Source: Dermatobacter hominis (GTDB lineage Bacteria; Actinomycetota; Acidimicrobiia; Acidimicrobiales; Microtrichaceae). Taken from it: 64,000 nt of DNA. Each line of letters starts with the position of its first letter. Within the stretch, counting starts at the first letter, position 1. Under the pieces are notes generated by a model. That model was given only the letters and a program-made list of their open reading frames with translations, ran no database searches and was not told where the DNA came from. Below are positions 58,613-64,000 of this stretch, one piece after another. Where the stretch lies: assembly GCF_020715685.1 (NCBI RefSeq), contig NZ_CP085840.1, positions 1,984,001 to 2,048,000 on the forward strand, written 5' to 3'. The position numbers were made by a program, and so were the translations under genes.

Positions 58613-58735
58613 GGGAGGGACGCTCCTCGCTCGGCGGTCGATGCGATGGTAGACGCCTCCGAACGGGTGTAGAACTCGCCGCACGGGACCGGCGCACGAG
58701 TCGCCGGGCCGGTTCGAACGACCAGGGGGACCAGC
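58613..58735. promoter_or_regulatory. Shared control region between mftA and the alcohol dehydrogenase gene
   Basis: This 123-base gap drives both directions. On the minus strand TACCAT (58651-58646) is a candidate mftA -10 with a ~33-base leader. GTAGA is directly repeated 20 bases apart (58650 and 58670), about two helical turns, a plausible binding site for a regulator. No TetR-type mftR gene is in the window. Confidence 0.45.
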
Positions 58736-59863
58736 ATGCCGACCACCACCCGCGCCGCCGTCCTGTGGGGCCACCACGAGGACTGGAAGATCGAGGAGAT
58801 GACCCTCGACGATCCGGGCCCCGGCGAGGTGGTCGTGAAGACCGCGTACGCCGGCATGTGCCACTCCGACGAGCACGTCGTGCAGGGCGACATGCTCGTG
58901 CCCCACTTCCCGTTCGTCGGCGGCCACGAGGGCTCCGGCGTCGTCGAGGCGGTCGGCCCGGGCGTCAACACGGTCGCGCCCGGCGACCACGTCGCCATGT
59001 CGTTCGTGCCGAGCTGCGGCCGCTGCAAGTGGTGCTCGACCGGCCGGCAGTACATCTGCGACCTCGGCGCCAAGCTCTTCGACCTGCAGATGATCACCCG
59101 TGAGCCGGGCGACGTCTCCCACCGCATCGGCGACACCGAGGCCGCCCGCTTCGCGCAGGTCGGCACCTTCTCCGAGCACCTGCTCGTCAGCCAGGACTCG
59201 CTCGTCAAGGTCGAGTCCGACCTCCCGCTCGACGTCGCCGCCCTGGTCTCGTGCGGCGTGGCGACCGGCTGGGGCTCGGCGGTGCACCGCGCCGACGTCC
59301 AGCCCGGCGACAACGTCGCCGTCATCGGCGTCGGCGGCGTCGGCATCAACGCCGTGCAGGGCGCCCGGATGGCCGGCGCCAAGCGCGTGATCGCCATCGA
59401 CCCGGTCGAGTTCAAGCGCGAGAAGGCGATGGAGATGGGCGCCACCCACACCTACTCGTCCATCGAGGAGGCGCTGCTCGCCGTGCCCGACCTCACCTGG
59501 GGCGACATGTGCGACTCGGTGATCCTCGTCCCGGGCGTGGTCACCGGCGACATGATCGACCCGGCGCTCAACCTGACCTCCAAGGGCGGGACGCTCGTGG
59601 TCACCGCCATCGGCAACATGCTGCAGACGGACACCGCGCTGAACCTGTTCATGCTCTCGATGATGAACAAGGAGGTGAAGGGCACCATCTTCGGCTCCGG
59701 CAACCCCCGGGCCGACATCCCGGCGCTGCTGTCGATGTACCGGGAGGGTGACCTGAAGCTCGACGAGCTGATCACCAACCGGTACCGCCTCGACGACGTC
59801 AACCAGGGCTACCAGGACATGCGGGACGGCAAGAACATCCGCGGGGTCATCGACTTCACGTGA
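58736..59863 (+). CDS. NDMA-type, mycofactocin-dependent zinc alcohol dehydrogenase
   Basis: A 375-residue medium-chain alcohol dehydrogenase. Catalytic zinc ligands are Cys42, His64 and Cys174; the structural zinc site is Cys94, 97, 100 and 108. The NAD motif GVGGVG is at 199-204. The sequence matches NDMA-dependent alcohol dehydrogenases, which keep NAD bound and hand electrons to mycofactocin rather than to free NAD. AGGGGGA precedes the ATG. The stop overlaps the MoxR-type gene (GTGA), placing an AAA chaperone in the same operon. Confidence 0.9.
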   Translation: MPTTTRAAVLWGHHEDWKIEEMTLDDPGPGEVVVKTAYAGMCHSDEHVVQGDMLVPHFPFVGGHEGSGVVEAVGPGVNTVAPGDHVAMSFVPSCGRCKWCSTGRQYICDLGAKLFDLQMITREPGDVSHRIGDTEAARFAQVGTFSEHLLVSQDSLVKVESDLPLDVAALVSCGVATGWGSAVHRADVQPGDNVAVIGVGGVGINAVQGARMAGAKRVIAIDPVEFKREKAMEMGATHTYSSIEEALLAVPDLTWGDMCDSVILVPGVVTGDMIDPALNLTSKGGTLVVTAIGNMLQTDTALNLFMLSMMNKEVKGTIFGSGNPRADIPALLSMYREGDLKLDELITNRYRLDDVNQGYQDMRDGKNIRGVIDFT

Positions 59864-60825
59864 CCGACCTCGATCCCGAGCCCTCGACGGGGCCCGAACT
59901 GCTGCGCCGCCTCACGACCAGGGTCGTGGGGCGGCGTCGCGAGCTGGAGGCGGTCGTCGCCGCGCTGGCGGCCGACCGGCACCTCCTGCTCGAGGGCCCG
60001 CCGGGCACCGGCAAGTCCACGGTGCTGCGCGCCGTGGCCGAGGAGTCGGGCCGCGGCTTCGAGTTCGTCGAGGGCAACGCCGAGCTGACGCCCGCCCGCC
60101 TCGTCGGCACGTTCGACCCGGCGGCGGTGCTGAGCGAGGGCTACTCCCCCGACGTGTTCGTCGACGGCCCGCTGGTCTCGGCCCTGCGCGACGGCGCGCT
60201 GCTGTACGTCGAGGAGATCAACCGGATCCCCGAGGAGACCCTCAACGTGCTCATCACCGTGATGAGCGAGGGCGAGCTCCACGTCCCGCGGCTCGGCCAC
60301 GTCGCCGCCGCGCCGGGGTTCCGGCTCGTGGCGGCGATGAACCCGTTCGACGCCGTGGGCACGGCCCGCATCGCCTCGGCCGTGTACGACCGCGTGTGCC
60401 GGCTGGCGATGGGCTACCAGGACGCCGGCGAAGAGGCGCTCATCGTGTCGGCCGCCGCGCCCGATGCCGCCGTGGCGTTCGGTGCCGGCGGCGTCCTGAG
60501 CGCCGTGTCGATGGTGCGCGACAGCCGGGAGCACCCGGACCTCCGGACGGGATCGTCGGTCCGGGGCGCCATCGACTTCGTGCTGGTGGCGACCGAGCTG
60601 GCCGCGCTGCGCGGGCGCGAGGTCGTCGACCCCGGGGTCACGCTCGACGCCGCGCTGCTCGCCCTGTCGGGCCGGGTCCGGCTGCGGGAGGGCGGGGCCA
60701 GGACGGCCGAGGACGTCGTGACCGAGCTCTGGACCCGCTGGTTCGCCCCGACCGAACCGGACCAGGGGTCGGGCGACGGCGATGCCTCCTCCGACGGCGG
60801 CGGGCGCGAGCCGGGAAAAGCCTGA
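59860..60825 (+). CDS. MoxR-family AAA+ ATPase
   Basis: A 321-residue AAA+ protein: Walker A GPPGTGKST at residues 46-54, Walker B LLYVEEINR, the sensor region with AAMNPFDAVGTARI, and a C-terminal lid. MoxR ATPases usually act with a VWA protein to mature or activate a metal- or cofactor-containing enzyme. Here it overlaps the alcohol dehydrogenase stop by 4 bases and is followed by a VWA gene, which makes that dehydrogenase the probable client; this is inference. The acidic Gly/Asp-rich tail is family-typical. Confidence 0.9.
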   Translation: MTDLDPEPSTGPELLRRLTTRVVGRRRELEAVVAALAADRHLLLEGPPGTGKSTVLRAVAEESGRGFEFVEGNAELTPARLVGTFDPAAVLSEGYSPDVFVDGPLVSALRDGALLYVEEINRIPEETLNVLITVMSEGELHVPRLGHVAAAPGFRLVAAMNPFDAVGTARIASAVYDRVCRLAMGYQDAGEEALIVSAAAPDAAVAFGAGGVLSAVSMVRDSREHPDLRTGSSVRGAIDFVLVATELAALRGREVVDPGVTLDAALLALSGRVRLREGGARTAEDVVTELWTRWFAPTEPDQGSGDGDASSDGGGREPGKA

Positions 60826-61781
60826 CCCCGCCCCCGGGTGGGGGACGCCAGGACGTCGACGACGTCAAGGAGGGCGAGGAGGCCCGCGAGGCGGTCGCGG
60901 ACGCCGGCCGCCGCACGACGTCGCGCCGCGACCTCGCCCGCCACGACGGCTTCGAGCAGGTGTCGCCCGAGGTCGGCGTGCTCGACGAAGAGGCGTTCGC
61001 CGAGGCGATGGACGCCGATCCCGACGAGGCGCTGGCCATGCTCGCCGACCTCACCGGCGCCACCGACGAGGGGCTGCGCCGGCTCGCCCGCCAGCTGGCG
61101 GGGCGGGTCATGGTCGACCTCGGCCGCATCGGCCCCGAGCGCCGGCGCGGGATCGGCCGCCTGCGCCGGGCGCCGGCTCGCGAGGCCGAGGGCGACGTCG
61201 ACCTCGACGCCTCGCTCGACGCGATCGCGGCGGTGCGGACCGGTCGGGGCGGCGCCGACGACCTCCAGGTCGAGGCCTGGCAGCGGCCGGCCACGGCGGT
61301 GTGCCTGCTCGTGGACCGGTCGGGGTCGATGGCGGGCGACCGGCTCGCCGCGGCCGCTGTCGCCGCCGCGTCCGTCCTCTTCCGGGCGCCGCACGACTGC
61401 TCGGTCGTCGCGTTCGCCGAGGACGCGATCGTGCTCAAGGCGCAGGACGAGGTCCGCTCGCCCGACGACGTCGTCGGCGACCTGCTGCGGCTCCGCGGCT
61501 TCGGCGTCACCGACGTGGGTCAGGCGCTCCGCGCCGCCGCCGGGCAGCTCGCCCGGTCGACCGCCGGCCGGCGCATCACGCTGCTCATGTCGGACTGCCG
61601 CGCCACCACCGGTGGGGACCCGCTCCCCCACGTCGCCGGCACGCACGAGCTCGCGGTGCTGGCGCCCCGGGGCGACACCGCGGATGCCGAGGCGCTCGCC
61701 GACGCGCTCGGCGCCCGCTGGACCGAGCTCGACGGGCCGACGTCGGTCCCCGACGCGATCTCCCGCGTGCTCCTCGGCTGA
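60822..61781 (+). CDS. VWA-domain (CoxE/MoxR-partner) protein; probable CTG start
   Basis: About 319 residues. The N-terminal half is helical and charged (SRRDLARHDGFEQVSPEVGVL, LADLTGATDEGLRRLARQLAGR). The von Willebrand A domain follows with a complete metal-ion adhesion site: DRSGSMAG at about residue 165, the Thr in GFGVTDVGQAL, and Asp in MSDCRA. No ATG, GTG or TTG lies in a sensible place: the N-terminal conserved-looking part extends to the MoxR stop. A CTG at 60822 forms a CTGA overlap analogous to the GTGA overlaps of neighbouring genes; otherwise GTG at about 60960 would truncate the protein. Product identity is confident, the start is not. Confidence 0.8.
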   Translation: MTPPPGGGRQDVDDVKEGEEAREAVADAGRRTTSRRDLARHDGFEQVSPEVGVLDEEAFAEAMDADPDEALAMLADLTGATDEGLRRLARQLAGRVMVDLGRIGPERRRGIGRLRRAPAREAEGDVDLDASLDAIAAVRTGRGGADDLQVEAWQRPATAVCLLVDRSGSMAGDRLAAAAVAAASVLFRAPHDCSVVAFAEDAIVLKAQDEVRSPDDVVGDLLRLRGFGVTDVGQALRAAAGQLARSTAGRRITLLMSDCRATTGGDPLPHVAGTHELAVLAPRGDTADAEALADALGARWTELDGPTSVPDAISRVLLG

Positions 61782-61809
61782 CCCGCCCTCCCGATCCCGT
61801 TCTGGCGGC

Positions 61810-61836
61810 GGTTTCCGTCGTCAGACGACGGAAACC
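61810..61836. terminator. Strong bidirectional hairpin between the VWA and acyl-CoA ligase genes
   Basis: GGTTTCCGTCGT and ACGACGGAAACC form a perfect 12-bp stem with a 3-base loop. Outer arms CCCGTTC (61796-61802) and GAACGGG (61853-61859) extend the dyad. It sits between two converging genes. Confidence 0.75.
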
Positions 61837-61863
61837 AGCGCCGAAGCGGAAGGAACGGGGCGG

Positions 61864-63477
61864 TCAGACGATCTCGGGGTAGCTGTCGGCGAGGTCGCGG
61901 AGGTCCTTCTTGGCGACCTTGCCGAGCTCGGCGGTCGGGAACTCGTCGACGAAGTAGACGGCGCGGGGCACCTTGAAGTCGGCGAGGTTGGCCTTGCAGT
62001 GCTCGATGACCAGCGTGGCCGTCGCGTCCTCGTCGAGGTTGGGGTCGCCCTTGATCGCGAACGCGACCGGCACCATGTCGAGGCGCTTGTGCGACTTGGC
62101 CACCACGGCGATGTCGGCCAGCGGCGCGCCGGCGGCGCGGATGGCGTCCTCGACCTCGCGGGCCGACACGTTCTCGCCCCCGACCTTGAGGGCGTCCTTG
62201 TCGCGGTCGCAGTACCGGATGTTGCCGTCCTCGAGCAGCATCACGATGTCGCCGGTCCGGGCCCAGCCGTCGGACGTGAAGAACTTCTCGTTCGCCTCGT
62301 CGTTGTGGAAGTACTCCTTGCAGACCGTGACGCCCCGGATGCCGCGGATCCACAGCTCGCCCATCTCGCCGACGGCGGCGAGCGCTCCGTCCTCCTTGAC
62401 GATGAGCATCTCGTAGCCGGGCGACACCTTGCCCATGGCCAGCTCGGGGTAGTTCTCCCACGGGTTCGAGTGGATGCAGTGGGTGACGAGCTCGGTCATG
62501 CCGTACGCGGCGACGACCTTCATGCCCATCATCTGCTCGAGCACCGGCATGATCAGCCCGAACACGCCGACCTTGACGGTGTGGTCCTCGGGAATGCCCT
62601 GCTCGAACGCCGTCTGGATGACGAACGGCAGCAGCGAGATGTGCGTGACCGAGTACTTCTCGATGACCGGCCAGAACTTGCTCGCCGAGAACTTCGGCTG
62701 CAGCACGACCGTGCCGCCGACGCCGAGGATCGACCAGATCGCCCAGCTCTGCGTGTTGACGTGGAAGAACGGCAGCGACGCGAGGTAGACGTCATCGGCC
62801 TCGAGCTGGATGTTCGTCGGGTTGACCTTGGCCGCCCACAGCGCGTTGGCGTGGGTGTGCACGACCGCCTTGGGCTTCGACGTGGTGCCCGACGTGAAGA
62901 GGATGCCGGCCGGCAGCAGCGGGTCCGCGTCGCGGACCGGCGAGTCGGCGGCGTCGCCGTGCAGGTCGGCCCAGCCGTCGCGGCCGTGCGCCAACTCCTC
63001 GTCCTCGGCGGGCACGCCCGAGTTGTCGTCGGTGACGACGATCCAGCCGAGGTCCGGACCGGCCTCGGCCACCAGCGAGGCGTACTTCGGCTGGGTGATC
63101 GCGCCGACGCAGCTCGTGTGGGTGATGAAGTAGTTGACCTCGGCGGCGACGCTGCGGGTGTTCGTCGTCACGGCCACCGCGCCGACGCGGGCGCAGGCGT
63201 ACCAGCCGATGACGCCCTCGGGGCAGTTCTCGGCGTGGATCAGCACCATGTCGCCGACGCCGACGCCCCGGGCGGCCAGCCCGGCCGCGACCTGCTTGGT
63301 CTCCTCGGCGAACTCGGCGTAGGTCCAGCTCCGCGAGGGGCCGTCCTTGGGCTCCCAGATCAGGAACACCTTGTCGGGCTGGTGCTCCGCCCAGTGGTCG
63401 ACGAGCCAGGGGACGTCCTGGCCCTGGAACTGGAACGCCGCAGCCGCGACGGGATCGATGGTCGGTGCGTCGGCCAT
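61864..63477 (-). CDS. AMP-forming acyl-CoA ligase (FadD-like)
   Basis: A 537-residue ANL superfamily ligase: ILFTSGTTSKPKAV (P-loop), SLPFFHVN, VVAAYGMTE, TGDIVMLLEDGNIRYCDRDKD (hinge), KVGGENVSAREVED and a C-terminal AELGKVAKKDL with the catalytic Lys. It activates a carboxylate to its CoA thioester through an acyl-AMP. The closest relatives I recognise are actinobacterial FadD proteins, some used on steroid or fatty acid side chains; the substrate here is not defined. AGGGGG lies upstream of the ATG, and the promoter has a palindromic site. Confidence 0.88.
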   Translation of the reverse strand: MADAPTIDPVAAAAFQFQGQDVPWLVDHWAEHQPDKVFLIWEPKDGPSRSWTYAEFAEETKQVAAGLAARGVGVGDMVLIHAENCPEGVIGWYACARVGAVAVTTNTRSVAAEVNYFITHTSCVGAITQPKYASLVAEAGPDLGWIVVTDDNSGVPAEDEELAHGRDGWADLHGDAADSPVRDADPLLPAGILFTSGTTSKPKAVVHTHANALWAAKVNPTNIQLEADDVYLASLPFFHVNTQSWAIWSILGVGGTVVLQPKFSASKFWPVIEKYSVTHISLLPFVIQTAFEQGIPEDHTVKVGVFGLIMPVLEQMMGMKVVAAYGMTELVTHCIHSNPWENYPELAMGKVSPGYEMLIVKEDGALAAVGEMGELWIRGIRGVTVCKEYFHNDEANEKFFTSDGWARTGDIVMLLEDGNIRYCDRDKDALKVGGENVSAREVEDAIRAAGAPLADIAVVAKSHKRLDMVPVAFAIKGDPNLDEDATATLVIEHCKANLADFKVPRAVYFVDEFPTAELGKVAKKDLRDLADSYPEIV

Positions 63478-63554
63478 GTGGATGGGTCCCCCTGGTGGTC
63501 CCGAGCCGCGGTCGGGGCGCCCCCGGCCACGTCTCGCTGAGCGGTCGATCGGAC

Positions 63555-63569
63555 CTGACGATATGTCAG
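63555..63569 (-). promoter_or_regulatory. Palindromic operator over the acyl-CoA ligase promoter
   Basis: CTGAC-ATATC-GTCAG (minus strand) is a 15-bp dyad. A candidate -10, TATCGT (63563-63558), lies within it, and the leader to the ATG at 63477 is about 75 bases. The AraC-type gene (63598-64000) is also on the minus strand, immediately upstream of this site. Confidence 0.45.
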
Positions 63570-63597
63570 ATCCGGGGCAGCTGCCGCAGCGGGCGGC

Positions 63598-64000
63598 TCA
63601 GGCCGGCGGCCCGAACCGCTCGCCGAACCGGGCCGGGGTCCAGCCCGTCACGGTCCGGAAGTCGCGCACGAGGTGGGCCTCGTCCGCGTACCCGAGCTCG
63701 GCGGCGAGCGACGCCAGCGTCTCGCCCTCCTCGCGCTCGCGGAGCCGCAGCGACAGGTCCTGCAGGCGCCGTCGCTGGATCAGCCACTTCGGTGTGAGGC
63801 CGAGCCGCCGTCGCAGGAGTCGCTGCAGGCTCCGCTCCGAGCACGCCGCGGCCTCGGCCAGCTGCGACACCCGCACCAGCTGGTCGTCGCGCTCGACCCG
63901 CGCCACCAGCTCGTTCACCAGCCGGCCCTCGTCGTCGACCGGTAGGTGCTCGCGCAGGAAGGTCGACACCGCCCCGGTCGCCCGCGCGTGCACCTCCGGC
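63598..64000 (-). CDS. AraC-family transcriptional regulator (5' partial)
   Basis: The visible ~133 residues are the C-terminal part of an AraC/XylS protein. Two helix-turn-helix motifs are present: VSQLAEAAACSERSLQRLLRRRLG and, after KWLIQRRRLQDL, LASLAAELGYADEAHLVRDFRTVTGWTPARF. The N-terminal sensing domain lies beyond the window edge. It is upstream of, and codirectional with, the acyl-CoA ligase gene and may regulate it. Confidence 0.85.
   Translation of the reverse strand, partial: PEVHARATGAVSTFLREHLPVDDEGRLVNELVARVERDDQLVRVSQLAEAAACSERSLQRLLRRRLGLTPKWLIQRRRLQDLSLRLREREEGETLASLAAELGYADEAHLVRDFRTVTGWTPARFGERFGPPA

Noticed and set aside
1-64000. tRNA, rRNA, riboswitch or prophage features
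   Set aside because: I looked through the intergenic regions and found no tRNA-like cloverleaf, rRNA segment, recognisable riboswitch core or phage gene. Short or diverged ncRNAs could be missed by eye.

Overview
The window comes from a very GC-rich actinobacterium. Reading frames are strongly GC-biased, stops are almost all TGA, GTG starts are frequent and 1-4 base gene overlaps are common. The gene set (steroid-catabolism genes, a mycofactocin pathway with two FadH/OYE-type oxidoreductases, a bL37-like mini-protein) points to Acidimicrobiia or a related lineage; that placement is inference. I see no rRNA, tRNA, CRISPR array, transposase or phage gene. No gene-free stretch exceeds about 300 bases.

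Layout. 0-2.4 kb: nickel-pincer nucleotide cofactor genes, with LarE and LarB fused in one frame, then LarC. 2.4-6 kb: rsmI, a DUF192 gene, ychF and a PHP-domain gene. 6-9.4 kb: a His-rich membrane protein, a 29-residue bL37-like protein, five perfect 27-bp tandem repeats and a DNA photolyase. 9.4-11.1 kb: a glycosyltransferase/acyltransferase pair resembling CrtQ/CrtO. 11.3-17.3 kb: VOC protein, long acyl-CoA dehydrogenase, hypothetical gene, enoyl-CoA hydratase and RDD protein bracketed by a 39-bp inverted repeat, and a frameshifted enoyl-CoA hydratase. 17.3-30.5 kb: aminopeptidase N, phosphoesterase, esterase, adenosine deaminase, M20 hydrolase, a lysoplasmalogenase-like protein, ferredoxin reductase, ferredoxin, SDR, GNAT, histidine phosphatase, lipoprotein and HNH nuclease. 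30.5-31.9 kb: an HTTM-type membrane protein and its partner.

31.9-37.5 kb is a steroid-catabolism block: a KshA-like Rieske oxygenase and an overlapping four-gene operon (two DUF35 proteins, two Ltp-type thiolase homologues). Each transcription unit is preceded by a palindrome fitting the KstR operator consensus TNNAACNNGTTNNA.

39.3-45.8 kb and 50-61.8 kb hold a split mycofactocin system. One arm is an operon etfA-fixC-fixX-etfB-mftE-SDR-mftF. The other has mftA-mftB-mftC and an O-methyltransferase, divergent from an NDMA-type alcohol dehydrogenase that overlaps MoxR and VWA genes, plus two large OYE/FadH oxidoreductases. Together they would make the redox peptide (MftA, B, C, E), glycosylate it (MftF), reduce it with alcohol or SDR dehydrogenases, and probably pass electrons through the ETF/FixCX module to the quinone pool. 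mftD, mftG and mftR are not in this window. The window ends with an acyl-CoA ligase and a truncated AraC-type regulator.

At least 22 genes have a TANNNT-like hexamer ending 6-9 bases before the start codon, which fits widespread leaderless transcription. I used this signature to choose several starts.
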